From Firmicutes bacterium UBA6113 (lineage in GTDB: Bacteria; Bacillota; Clostridia; Tissierellales; Sedimentibacteraceae), in NCBI GenBank assembly GCA_002422545.1, contig DIWF01000015.1:59002-123001 (forward strand): DNA of 64,000 nucleotides, written 5' to 3'. Below, piece by piece: positions 43,946 to 51,922 of the stretch. Within the stretch, counting starts at the first letter, position 1; each line of letters opens with the position of its first letter. The position numbers and the translations under genes are program-made. The notes beneath the pieces are model-generated. The model had not been told where the DNA came from. It saw only the letters and a list, made by a program, of their open reading frames with translations, and ran no database searches.

Positions 43946-45268
43946 TTATTGGATACTATTGTAATAAAATAGTGAAATTGCAATTACAGTTGCACAGAAT
44001 GCTGCATAGTATATGAACAGAGGATTTTGCATTCCTCCATAAAGAATGAACAACGAACCTGCAATTGCCAGAAGAGGAACAAGGTAGCCTTTTATGCTGC
44101 TTTTTATTTCTCCGCTAATTTTTAATTTTATAACTGCAACATACATTAAAATAAAGCCTATATAGTTTATTACTATTGAAATTTCTGAAACATCAGAATT
44201 TGGAAGTATGTTGAACTTCTGAGTAATGTAATGAATCAGCATCCAAGCAATACAAATAAAATATGAGAGTATTCCCGAGTTTAAAGGAATGCCGTATTTT
44301 TCTGAAACCTTGACGAATTTTTCGCTGGACGGAAACATGTTCCTGATTGCCAGAGAATAAGGAAGTCTCATTATTCCAATTATCACTCCATTGACCGTGC
44401 CCAGCACTGAAATTACTACAAATGTCAATATCATTCTTGCTCCCAGAGACCCAAACAGCCTAATGGCAGCTTCATTTACGTGAGAATCTCCCATTTTCAT
44501 TACACTATCTGCACCCATGTAAGCTGATATTCCAACAAAGTACAAAATGTATACACCAAGAATTATGATTGGTGAAATAATCAGTGCAAGAGGAAGATTT
44601 CTCTTGCTGTTTTTTATTTCATGACCTATTGAAGTTGCAATAATCCATCCCTCGAAGGAAAATGCAATGGGTCCCACTGCTGCAATCCATCCAAGTCCTG
44701 CAGATGGGACTACACTTAAATTACTGCTAAGAACAGGGAGAGGATTTCCTAAAAAAATACCTGCAGCTGCAATCAATGCCAGCGGAATCAACTTAATTAC
44801 AGTTGATGCATTTTGAATGTATCCTCCAAGCCTATATGACAATATGTTTATGATGTACAATGATGTAATAACCAACATTCCTATGAATACTTGAACTTCC
44901 AGGGTCGATTCAATCCCAAAAAGCATTGTTATGTAAATTCCACATACCCAGGCTACCACGCATACAATGGTTGGATAATAAATGAACGTCTGAAACCATC
45001 CGTAAGCACAGGCTGTTTTTTTATTCCAGTACTTTTCTGAATAATTTATAATCCCGCCTGCTTCATCCGTGCGTGATGCAAGCTCTGAAATAGACAGACT
45101 TCCGAAAATAATGCTGAAGGCTGCTATAATGAAGACTAAAATTCCAAGAAATATATTTCCTTTTGTGAAAATCAGGACGTTGTCGCTCTTGAAAAATATT
45201 CCTGATCCGATTACTATTCCAACTATCATTGCAATAGTTGTTGTAAGACTATACTTTTGCTGATTCAT
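43946..45268 (-). CDS. APC-family amino acid permease
   Basis: 440 residues with about 12 transmembrane helices. The N-terminus SLTTTIAMIVGIVIGSGIFF carries the GSGIF substrate-binding motif of TM1, and the conserved Gly-rich loop (YSEKYWNKKTACAYGWFQ) resembles SteT/LAT-type exchangers. Imports or exchanges a neutral amino acid; specificity cannot be read from sequence. Monocistronic and on the opposite strand to its neighbours. Confidence 0.9.
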   Translation of the reverse strand: MNQQKYSLTTTIAMIVGIVIGSGIFFKSDNVLIFTKGNIFLGILVFIIAAFSIIFGSLSISELASRTDEAGGIINYSEKYWNKKTACAYGWFQTFIYYPTIVCVVAWVCGIYITMLFGIESTLEVQVFIGMLVITSLYIINILSYRLGGYIQNASTVIKLIPLALIAAAGIFLGNPLPVLSSNLSVVPSAGLGWIAAVGPIAFSFEGWIIATSIGHEIKNSKRNLPLALIISPIIILGVYILYFVGISAYMGADSVMKMGDSHVNEAAIRLFGSLGARMILTFVVISVLGTVNGVIIGIMRLPYSLAIRNMFPSSEKFVKVSEKYGIPLNSGILSYFICIAWMLIHYITQKFNILPNSDVSEISIVINYIGFILMYVAVIKLKISGEIKSSIKGYLVPLLAIAGSLFILYGGMQNPLFIYYAAFCATVIAISLFYYNSIQ

Positions 45269-45377
45269 GATGCCTCCCGAAGATATAATTAAACGAACTT
45301 TAATATTTTATAACACATGCTTGTTAAAATCAAGACATATTGTGTTTTTATTAAAATCTGATTCCATAAAAAATATT

Positions 45378-45406
45378 TGGTTTTTCAATTAACATACGTT
45401 ATAATG
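45378..45406 (+). promoter_or_regulatory. Promoter candidate ahead of a small ORF and the GNAT gene
   Basis: TTGGTT (45378-45383), 17-base spacer, TATAAT (45401-45406). The rest of the ~290-base gap 45269-45558 carries the small ORF described next and no other clear signal. Confidence 0.5.
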
Positions 45407-45426
45407 TTAAAAAGATTAGGAGACAA

Positions 45427-45489
45427 TGTTATTAATAGTTACCGGTGTCCTGTATCCTGGTTATTTTTGTTTCAAGCAGGATTACTGAT
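45427..45489 (+). CDS. Possible 20-residue leader or micro-protein
   Basis: ATG at 45427 preceded by TTAGGAG, 14-20 bases after a predicted transcription start, encoding MLLIVTGVLYPGYFCFKQDY. It overlaps a TCCTG...CAGGA hairpin. It precedes the GNAT gene by 69 bases. Could be a translated leader or chance; no homologue recognised. Confidence 0.3.
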
Positions 45490-45558
45490 ATTTTATTTTT
45501 CGTATGGAATGTAGCATAATTAATAAGAAATACTGACATTAAATGATAGGGGTGAATT

Positions 45559-46089
45559 ATGATGACTGAAAATTTATTTTTGTCAAAAATTGAAGAAAAG
45601 GATAAAGAACATTTATACTCATGGTTTCAGGACAGTGAGTTTTTAAAGTTTTATGATTATTATCCGCCTGTTCCTCAGTCAAAAGATGAAGTCGACAAAA
45701 ATATGAAGTATTATGAAAACAATGAAAGATCTTTTATTTTTGCAATAAGACTTAAAGAAAGCGGTCAAATAATAGGTGTTGCAGGATATGACGACATAAT
45801 AAAGGAAAACAAGGTCGCAACTCTCTTCATAGGAATTGGAAGAAATGACTTAAGAGGAAAAGGATATGGCAGGGAAGCTTTAGAGCTGCTCCTTGATTAT
45901 GGCTTCAACAACAAGGATTTTTACAGGATACAGCTAAACGTTTTGTCATTCAACGAAAGAGCCATAGCTTTGTATGATAAAGCAGGCTTTGTAAAGGAAG
46001 GAACATACAGGGAATTTGTATTGAGGGACAATGAAAGATATGATTTATATCTTTACGGCCTACTTAAAAACGAATGGTTAAACAAATAA
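45559..46089 (+). CDS. GNAT N-acetyltransferase (RimJ/RimL-like)
   Basis: 176 residues. Acetyl-CoA binding motif A is in FIGIGRNDLRGKGYGREALELLLDYGF (Arg/Gln-x-x-Gly-x-Gly/Ala, ~95-115), followed by RIQLNVLSFNERAIALYDKAGFVKEGT, typical of RimJ/RimL and spermidine acetyltransferase-like enzymes. Acetylates an amine substrate of unknown identity. Starts MMTENLF behind AGGGGTG. Monocistronic. Confidence 0.9.
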   Translation: MMTENLFLSKIEEKDKEHLYSWFQDSEFLKFYDYYPPVPQSKDEVDKNMKYYENNERSFIFAIRLKESGQIIGVAGYDDIIKENKVATLFIGIGRNDLRGKGYGREALELLLDYGFNNKDFYRIQLNVLSFNERAIALYDKAGFVKEGTYREFVLRDNERYDLYLYGLLKNEWLNK

Positions 46090-46117
46090 AAAAAGATTCT
46101 TTCTTATGAAAGAATCT
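46088..46117 (-). terminator. Terminator of the ccdA-trxA operon
   Basis: AGATTCTTTC-ATAA-GAAAGAATCT hairpin (46094-46117) followed by seven Ts on the minus strand. Overlaps the end of the convergent GNAT gene. Confidence 0.75.
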
Positions 46118-46119
46118 AA

Positions 46120-46172
46120 TGTAGGGGATGGTTACTGCCATCCCTCGGGCGGATACAAGATCCGCCCCTACA
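46120..46172. repeat. GC-rich mosaic repeat, copy B
   Basis: Bounded by TGTAGGGG and CCCCTACA, an 8-base terminal inverted repeat, with two internal hairpins (GGATGGTTACTGCCATCC and GGGCGGATACAAGATCCGCCC-like). Shares the TCCGCCCC module with copy A. Lies between trxA and its terminator. Confidence 0.7.
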
Positions 46173-46180
46173 AATTGCAT

Positions 46181-46510
46181 TTAGGCTGTGTGCTTGTCGA
46201 GCATTTTTGTAAATGAAGAAAGAGGTTTAACACCTATTTCTTTTGCTTCAACTTTTCCATCCTTGAAAAGAACAACAGTTGGAATGCTTTGAATTCCATA
46301 GCGTATAGAAAGTTCCTGGTTTTCATCAACATCAACTTTGGCTACAGTTACTTTTCCATCGTACTTGTCTGCTATCTGCTCTATTACAGGTGCAATCATT
46401 CTGCATGGTGCACACCATGTTGCCCAGAAGTCCACCAGTACAAATTTTTCTTTTGCTAAAAGCTCATCAAACTCGCTTGTGCTTTTTACATATGTTATTT
46501 TTTCTGTCAT
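46181..46510 (-). CDS. trxA: Thioredoxin
   Basis: 109 residues, full thioredoxin fold. Active site FWATWCAPCRMIAP with Cys33 and Cys36 (Ala in place of the usual Gly between them), cis-Pro in IQSIPTVVLFKDG. Reduces protein disulfides and is itself reduced by the flavoprotein encoded two bases upstream. Last gene of the ccdA-hxlR-reductase-trxA operon. Confidence 0.96.
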   Translation of the reverse strand: MTEKITYVKSTSEFDELLAKEKFVLVDFWATWCAPCRMIAPVIEQIADKYDGKVTVAKVDVDENQELSIRYGIQSIPTVVLFKDGKVEAKEIGVKPLSSFTKMLDKHTA

Positions 46511-46511
46511 T

Positions 46512-47363
46512 TTAATTCTCCTTAATTTTATCTATTTGTAATGCTGCATGTTGAGCAGCTATTAAACCTTCGCTTACTGCCTTGGAAAGCTGCAGGGGCT
46601 TTCCTGTTACATCACCAGCAGCATAAACGCCTTCAATGTTTGTTTCCATGTTTCTGTCAACAGCTATGAAGTTTCCTTCTGTTTTCAAACCGTCTATTAA
46701 AGCTGTTGGGGCAACTGCATCTCTCAGCATGAACACTGCATCTGCTTCAATAACAACATCGCCTGCTTTCACGGATTTTACAACATCTTCGCCCATTACT
46801 TCTGTCAATGTTCCGTTGATATATTTTATATCACTGTTTAGATGTTCAGAGCGTTCTTTTTTTGAAACAAATGTTACGTTGACTCCTATGCTTTGCAGGA
46901 AATTTGCTTCTTCCAAAGCTTCTTTTGTCTGATCCCACACTACTGCATTTTTATTTCTGTAGAGCATTCCATCGCAGGTTGCACAGTAGCTTACTCCCAT
47001 ACCAAGCAGTCTTGATTCTCCTGGAATTTCTTTCACCTTTGAAACTCCCATGGACAAAATAATTTTTTTTGCTTCAGCAATATCGCCGTTTATATTGACC
47101 ATAAAACTTTCACCCATGGGGAGTATGTTTACTACCTTGCCATCTTCGATTTTTATGTTCATAGCTTCTGCATGTTCCCTGAATTTATCCATGAGCTCTT
47201 TACCGCTCACATTGTAAAAACCAAGGTGATTGTCAACTCTTTCTGCCTTTGATAAATAATTTTCCTTGCTTGAGAAAATACGAACTGTCTTTCCTCTAGT
47301 AATTGCATTGATTGCAGCAGAAAGTCCTGCCGGTCCTGCGCCAATTACGATAATATCAACCAT
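46512..47363 (-). CDS. Thioredoxin reductase-like flavoprotein, probably ferredoxin-dependent
   Basis: 283 residues from ATG 47363 (TrxB ~310). FAD-binding VIGAGPAGLSAAINA, redox pair SYCATCDG (Cys127, Cys130) and FAD-binding YAAGDVTGKPLQLSKAVSEG. The NADPH motifs are missing: the expected GGGDSA is VVWDQTKEA, and the expected HRR(D/E)xxR is VSKKERSEH. This is the pattern of clostridial ferredoxin-dependent flavin thioredoxin reductases. It should reduce TrxA with electrons from ferredoxin. Its start overlaps the hxlR end by eight bases. Confidence 0.85.
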   Translation of the reverse strand: MVDIIVIGAGPAGLSAAINAITRGKTVRIFSSKENYLSKAERVDNHLGFYNVSGKELMDKFREHAEAMNIKIEDGKVVNILPMGESFMVNINGDIAEAKKIILSMGVSKVKEIPGESRLLGMGVSYCATCDGMLYRNKNAVVWDQTKEALEEANFLQSIGVNVTFVSKKERSEHLNSDIKYINGTLTEVMGEDVVKSVKAGDVVIEADAVFMLRDAVAPTALIDGLKTEGNFIAVDRNMETNIEGVYAAGDVTGKPLQLSKAVSEGLIAAQHAALQIDKIKEN

Positions 47364-47811
47364 TTTTAACCTCACTGTCTTTTATTGAATTTGTAACGGA
47401 TAGTTCATCAGAATGGATATAATTGCCGCACTCAGGGCAATAGTATCTGTGCTCAACTTTTCCGCCGCAATTTTTATGAACCACTGTTTTATAGCATTTA
47501 TTCAAATGTTTTTCTCCCCACATCATAAGGCTGTTAAAAACATCAACCAGATCAAATCCTTTATCTGTAAGTGTGTATTTGTACCTGGGAGGATGAGACT
47601 GATATAGTTCTCTTAAAATAAGCTCATCAGTTTCCATGGATTTAAGGCGCTCCGAAAGTAAATTTGTTGGTATTCCCTCAAGTCCGTCCTGAATTTCCTT
47701 ATATGTTTCACGTCCTATAAGAAGTTGATGAAGAATCAAAAGAGACCATTTGTCACCTATGATGTTCAGCGTCTGAGCGATGTTGCAGGGCAAAGTGTAT
47801 TGGATTTTCAT
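47356..47811 (-). CDS. HxlR-family regulator with C-terminal zinc-ribbon-like tail
   Basis: 151 residues (typical HxlR 105-130). A winged helix-turn-helix spans ~5-100 (IIGDKWSLLILHQLLIGRETYKEIQ, NLLSERLKSMETDELI). Cys9 (YTLPCNIAQTL) is at the position of the redox-sensing N-terminal cysteine in YodB, HypR and relatives. The extra C-terminal segment has Cys106, Cys115, Cys125 and Cys128 (NCGGKVEHRYYCPECGNYIHS), a probable metal site. Lies between ccdA and the reductase, so thiol-based autoregulation of this operon is likely. Confidence 0.9.
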   Translation of the reverse strand: MKIQYTLPCNIAQTLNIIGDKWSLLILHQLLIGRETYKEIQDGLEGIPTNLLSERLKSMETDELILRELYQSHPPRYKYTLTDKGFDLVDVFNSLMMWGEKHLNKCYKTVVHKNCGGKVEHRYYCPECGNYIHSDELSVTNSIKDSEVKNG

Positions 47812-47867
47812 TTTATCTCCTCGTATTACTATAAATAATTATTAACATTATTTATTATTTAATGTAT

Positions 47868-48587
47868 TTAAAATGCCAGGTATCTGCTGAGTGTAGAAAA
47901 TGTTCCTGTAAAAGTCATTATTCCAATTATTATCAAGATGATTCCACCAGCCTTGATTGTATACTTCACTAATTTTCTTTTTTCTCTGAAGAAGTTCAGG
48001 GCTTCTGAAGTGAACATGCCAAGAATTATAAATGGTATTACAAATCCCAATGAGTAAATCAGTACAAGCATATTTCCCATAAGTGAGCTTCCTGTGCTGG
48101 ATGCAAGAATTAACACCGAAGAAAGAGCAGGTCCAACACATGGAGTCCATGCAAAACTGAATGTAAATCCCATTACATATGCAATCAAAGGATTCATTTT
48201 GCCTGTTTCAAGTTCAATGTGAAATCTCTTTTCCATCTTAAGAAAATCAAGACGGATTATATCAAGCTGAACAAGTCCCATTATAATGATTATTGTTCCT
48301 CCAACACGGCTGAACAACACTCTGTGCTGGTTGAAGAATGTGCCCAAGGCCGAAAAAGAAAGACCAAGAAGAAAAAATACGCTTGATATTCCTGCCGTAA
48401 AAAACAATGTATTTATAAATACCTTTTTTCGCTGGTAATATATGGTCCCATCTTCGCCTGTTAATTTTCCGTTCCCTGCAAGATAGCTTATGTATACCGG
48501 TATTAGCGGAAGCACGCAAGGCGAAAAAAATGACAATAAACCTTCCATAAACACAAGCAAAAAACTTACATTAGTTAAATCTAACAT
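47868..48587 (-). CDS. ccdA: CcdA-type thiol-disulfide transmembrane transporter
   Basis: 239 residues from ATG 48587; a TTG at 48593 is better spaced from GGAGG and may be used. Six transmembrane helices. The two redox cysteines are in FSPCVLPLIPVYISYLAG (TM1) and FAWTPCVGPALSS (TM4). Carries electrons from cytoplasmic thioredoxin across the membrane to extracytoplasmic thiol proteins. First gene of the redox operon. Confidence 0.9.
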   Translation of the reverse strand: MLDLTNVSFLLVFMEGLLSFFSPCVLPLIPVYISYLAGNGKLTGEDGTIYYQRKKVFINTLFFTAGISSVFFLLGLSFSALGTFFNQHRVLFSRVGGTIIIIMGLVQLDIIRLDFLKMEKRFHIELETGKMNPLIAYVMGFTFSFAWTPCVGPALSSVLILASSTGSSLMGNMLVLIYSLGFVIPFIILGMFTSEALNFFREKRKLVKYTIKAGGIILIIIGIMTFTGTFSTLSRYLAF

Positions 48588-48756
48588 TCCCAATGGAACC
48601 TCCTGGATTGTTTTACATAAACATAACATAGTAACTTCATATTGTCAAGTCACTTTAAAAAATAAACAAGCAATATGTTGAAAAATTTTTCAAATGTGGT
48701 AGTATAGTGTATGATATATTTGATTATTATATGTGCATCAGCACATAGTTTAGGAG

Positions 48757-49671
48757 ATGATTGACATTTTAAGTTTCAAATGCCTTGCATTAGAAGACAA
48801 GGAAATAATCGAAAAGTATGTTGATAAAAACCAGCTGGATTCATATGAATATTTATTTTCATCACTTTATATGTGGAGAAAGCTGAACAATGTTAAATAT
48901 GCCATAATAGACGAGGCTCTTGTAATAGAAAAAAATGAAGAAGGAAAAGGAACATTTTACGCTCAGCCCTATGGCTTTAAAAAAGAAAACTTAATAAATT
49001 TAGTAGATGCACTCATTGAACGAAATACTGATTTTACTGACAGGGATTACCTGTTTGGGGATGTGGATGAAAATTTCTTGGAAGATTTAAAAAAATTTAC
49101 TGATTTCAAAATTGAAGCAAAAGAAGATGTGGATGATTTTGAATATGTGTACAGCACGCAGGATTTAATAGAGCTCAAGGGCAAGAAGTACCACGGCAAA
49201 AAAAATCATGTAAACAGTTTTGAAAAGTCATATGAGTATGAAATAAAGAAAATCGACAACCAGCAAGTGATAAATGACTGTATGAACCTTCTTCACAAGT
49301 GGCATGAGGAAGTTGCTGTCACAGTAGACAAGGAAATGCTCATGGAAATAGATGCCATAAAGGATTTGTTCAGAGAGCTTCATTTTTTTGATCTGCAGTC
49401 AATAGCAATATACGTAGATGGCGAGCTTGCCGGTTTTGCTGTGGGTGAAAGAGTCAATGACAGACTGGCTGTAATACATGTTGAAAGAGGAGAAACATCA
49501 TTTAAAGGAGTGTATGCATTTTTAAACAAGAAATTTCTTACTGAAAGTTTTTCAGACACTTTGTTTGTAAACAGGCAGGAGGACACTGGCAATGAGGGAC
49601 TCCGAAAAGCTAAGCAGTCCTATCACCCATCACACATGGTCAAGAAATACTTAGTTAAGGTGAAAAAATAA
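48757..49671 (+). CDS. DUF2156 family protein (phosphatidylglycerol lysyltransferase C-terminal-like)
   Basis: 304 residues forming two GNAT-like folds. Characteristic SYEYLFSSLYMWRKLN near residue 30, KKYHGKKNHVNSFEKSYEYE near 140 and FVNRQEDTGNEGLRKAKQSYHP near 280. Related to the aminoacyl-transferase domain of MprF, but without its membrane domain. Substrate unknown. The ATG at 48757 is only about one base from AGGAG, unusually close; no better start is visible. Confidence 0.85.
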   Translation: MIDILSFKCLALEDKEIIEKYVDKNQLDSYEYLFSSLYMWRKLNNVKYAIIDEALVIEKNEEGKGTFYAQPYGFKKENLINLVDALIERNTDFTDRDYLFGDVDENFLEDLKKFTDFKIEAKEDVDDFEYVYSTQDLIELKGKKYHGKKNHVNSFEKSYEYEIKKIDNQQVINDCMNLLHKWHEEVAVTVDKEMLMEIDAIKDLFRELHFFDLQSIAIYVDGELAGFAVGERVNDRLAVIHVERGETSFKGVYAFLNKKFLTESFSDTLFVNRQEDTGNEGLRKAKQSYHPSHMVKKYLVKVKK

Positions 49672-49687
49672 ACAGTAATAAAAATTA

Positions 49688-49714
49688 AAAGATGACAAAC
49701 GTCATCTTTTTTAC
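49688..49714. terminator. Terminator between DUF2156 and ZIP genes
   Basis: AAAAGATGAC-AAAC-GTCATCTTTTTT hairpin with a T-run, between convergent genes; usable in both directions. Confidence 0.85.
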
Positions 49715-49717
49715 TTG

Positions 49718-50527
49718 TTACCCCAAGGCAACATCAAGTACCATCATTATTAAAAATCCAAGCATTGTTCCTATAGTTCCTGCATGAGAATGCTCAGCTG
49801 ACTGTGATTCAGGTATGAGTTCTTCAACAACTACATAAATCATGGCCCCTGCAGCAAACGCAAGCATCCAAGGCATAATTCCTGCAACATTGTAAACAAG
49901 CAGAGCTCCTGCAACTCCGGCAATGGGCTCTACAATTCCTGAGAGGGCTCCGTAAATAAAGGATTTATTCTTGGAAAATCCTTCATTTTGAAGAGGCAAA
50001 GAAATTGCCGCTCCTTCAGGGAAATTTTGAATGCCTATTCCAATAGCAAGGGCAATGGCGCTCATAAAAGCAGACTGTGAATTAACCTGGCCGGCCAGAC
50101 CAAATGACAAACCAACTGCCATTCCTTCGGGAATATTGTGGAGAGTTACTGCAAGAACAAGCATTGTTGTACGTTTAAATGAACTTTTTAATCCCTCAGG
50201 CTTATCCTGGTCAATATGCAGGTGAGGAAGAATTTTATCAAGCAAGAATAAGAAAACTCCGCCTATTACAAATCCACCAGCAGCAGGAATCCAGCCTGTG
50301 ACACCTTGTTCCTCGGCCATTTCTATGGCAGGTATTAACAGTGACCATACAGAAGCTGCAATCATTACACCTGCGGCAAATCCCAAGAATGCATGCTGCA
50401 CTTTTGGATTTACATCATTTTTTATGAGATAAACCATTGATGCTCCGGCAGATGTAGCCAGAAATGTGAAGGTTGTTCCCAAGAGAGCCAAAGTCAAGGG
50501 GCTAAAATTTAATATTTTTTCAATCAT
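49718..50527 (-). CDS. ZIP-family divalent metal transporter (ZupT/GufA-like)
   Basis: 269 residues from ATG 50527, which has AAGGAGG ahead; a longer frame lacks a ribosome site. Eight transmembrane segments. Metal-binding motifs are HNIPEGMAVGLSFG (TM4, ~145) and IQNFPEGAAISLP (TM5, ~180), and a histidine-bearing loop (ILPHLHIDQDKPEG) lies between TM3 and TM4. Imports zinc or other divalent metals. No metal-responsive operator recognised upstream. Confidence 0.92.
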   Translation of the reverse strand: MIEKILNFSPLTLALLGTTFTFLATSAGASMVYLIKNDVNPKVQHAFLGFAAGVMIAASVWSLLIPAIEMAEEQGVTGWIPAAGGFVIGGVFLFLLDKILPHLHIDQDKPEGLKSSFKRTTMLVLAVTLHNIPEGMAVGLSFGLAGQVNSQSAFMSAIALAIGIGIQNFPEGAAISLPLQNEGFSKNKSFIYGALSGIVEPIAGVAGALLVYNVAGIMPWMLAFAAGAMIYVVVEELIPESQSAEHSHAGTIGTMLGFLIMMVLDVALG

Positions 50528-50640
50528 GTCACACCTCCTTTTCCTTAATTTAACTATAACAACGGTGTAATAATAAGTCAAGCTGTGATTTTTACCCGTT
50601 TCATATTTTATATTTTATTAAGAAAAATGTAAAAGTATTA

Positions 50641-50669
50641 TTGACAATTAATATTTATGGGAGTATAAT
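50641..50669 (+). promoter_or_regulatory. his operon promoter
   Basis: TTGACA (50641-50646), 17-base spacer, TATAAT (50664-50669), a full consensus. The transcript would begin near 50676, about 18 bases before the leader peptide start. Confidence 0.85.
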
Positions 50670-50693
50670 CGGAATAATTATTAGAGGTGTAAA

Positions 50694-50762
50694 ATGAAAA
50701 ACAGATTATTATCCACAACATTCGTACAATTGCATCATCATAGATACAGGGTTTGTAAGTGA
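50694..50762 (+). CDS. hisL: his operon leader peptide
   Basis: 22 codons from ATG 50694, behind GAGGTG, beginning MKNRLLSTTFVQL and containing three consecutive histidines, His14-16 (CAT CAT CAT, 50733-50741), then RYRVCK and TGA. Three His in a row directly upstream of a complete histidine operon is the hallmark of ribosome-mediated attenuation: a ribosome stalled for His-tRNA changes the leader RNA fold. Length and position match enterobacterial hisL, but the sequence is unrelated. Confidence 0.75.
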   Translation: MKNRLLSTTFVQLHHHRYRVCK

Positions 50763-50871
50763 ATTTGAACGTTCACAGTTACAAGCTCTATTCGTCGTTT
50801 AGAATTTAGACTTGTATCTGTGGTGAATAAATAAAGATTAGCCGCTTGATATAAGTCAAGCGGCTTTTTTT
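50742..50871 (+). promoter_or_regulatory. his operon transcription attenuator
   Basis: Just after the His codons AGATACAGG (50742-50750) can pair with CTTGTATCT (50811-50819). Alternatively CACAGTTACAAG (50774-50785) pairs with CTTGTATCTGTG (50811-50822), 11 of 12 bases. The leader ends in a 10-bp terminator AGCCGCTTGA / TCAAGCGGCT (50840-50865) with seven Ts. CAAGC (50782-50786) could capture GCTTG of the terminator arm as antiterminator. The competing pairs share one strand. The exact switching logic is inference. Confidence 0.65.
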
Positions 50872-50971
50872 ATGCCCTAACCCAATTTATTCGACCGGAA
50901 GGAGAAATAAATTGTTGGTAGGTCAAACGCAACGAAAAATTATACTGGGTACCCAATCTCAAGGAGGACTT

Positions 50972-51922
50972 ATGAATTTTTTAAATATTGAAGATGAAAT
51001 GAAGTTTTTTCAAAAAATGTATGTGCTTAGAAAAGATATAGAGAACTTTTTATTCGACGAAGGGTATATGAACATAGAGCCTTCCATATTTGAAGGATAT
51101 GATGATTTCATAGGAGTTAATTCAAGAATAGACAAAAAATCAACTGTGAAGCTTCTTGACAACAACAGTGAAATTTTAATCCTTACTCCTGACATTACAA
51201 CAGGAATAGTAAACAAATTTATGCCAAGGTGGGAAATGGGTTCACTTCTTAAAGTTTTCTACTACGGCAAGACATACAAGCACAATGGAATAGGGATTAA
51301 GGAAAACAGGGAAATGGGAGTTGAAATAATAGGAGAAAGAAATCCCAACACCGATGAAAATATACTCAACACTGCTGCCCGAATCATAGCAAAGTACAGC
51401 AGCAATTATTTGTTTGAAATAGGAAACAGCAAATTTTTAAAAGGAATTATGCAGTCATGTTCATTTAAAAAAGAAGATTATGAAAATATCCTGGACATTT
51501 TGTATCTTAAAAACAGGCAGGAACTGAAGGAATATTTGTCAAAGCTTCCTTACAGAGAGCCTATGAGCACACTGGTAAACATATTTGACCTTGAAGGAAC
51601 TTTCGAAGAAATTTCTGAGGAACTGAAGGGGCTTTACATGAACGACCTCATGAAGCAAGGGCTCGAGGAACTTAAGAAAATTGACAATTACATGAAAAAC
51701 ATTACAGACAAAATAACTTATGACCTTTCCATGGTGTCTGAGCTTTCCTACTACGACGGAACAATATTCAGAGGATACATAGAAGGTTCAAACAAGGCCA
51801 TTATAAAAGGCGGAAGATACGATTCATTCACAGAGCAGTACGGATACAAAATTCCTGCAATGGGATTTACTGTTGAGCTGGATGAACTGATAAAAGTTCT
51901 TTACAAGGAGGAACAGAGATGA
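50972..51922 (+). CDS. hisZ: ATP phosphoribosyltransferase regulatory subunit
   Basis: 316 residues from ATG 50972 (AAGGAGG seven bases upstream). An in-frame TTG at 50912 also has AAGGAGA ahead, so a longer form cannot be excluded. HisRS-like fold without the anticodon domain; contains MPRWEMGSLLKVFYYGKTYK and GGRYDSFTEQYG, lacking some catalytic residues of true HisRS. Pairs with short HisG to form the active, feedback-regulated octamer. First structural gene of the his operon. Confidence 0.92.
   Translation: MNFLNIEDEMKFFQKMYVLRKDIENFLFDEGYMNIEPSIFEGYDDFIGVNSRIDKKSTVKLLDNNSEILILTPDITTGIVNKFMPRWEMGSLLKVFYYGKTYKHNGIGIKENREMGVEIIGERNPNTDENILNTAARIIAKYSSNYLFEIGNSKFLKGIMQSCSFKKEDYENILDILYLKNRQELKEYLSKLPYREPMSTLVNIFDLEGTFEEISEELKGLYMNDLMKQGLEELKKIDNYMKNITDKITYDLSMVSELSYYDGTIFRGYIEGSNKAIIKGGRYDSFTEQYGYKIPAMGFTVELDELIKVLYKEEQR

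Noticed and set aside
47704..47713. TGTTTCACGT, half of a parS site, inside hxlR
   Set aside because: The second half does not match; a 10-base half-site is expected by chance at this scale.
50742..50871. T-box riboswitch for the his operon
   Set aside because: No sequence resembling the GGTGG-ACCGCG T-box motif precedes the terminator; the His-codon leader peptide explains the region better.
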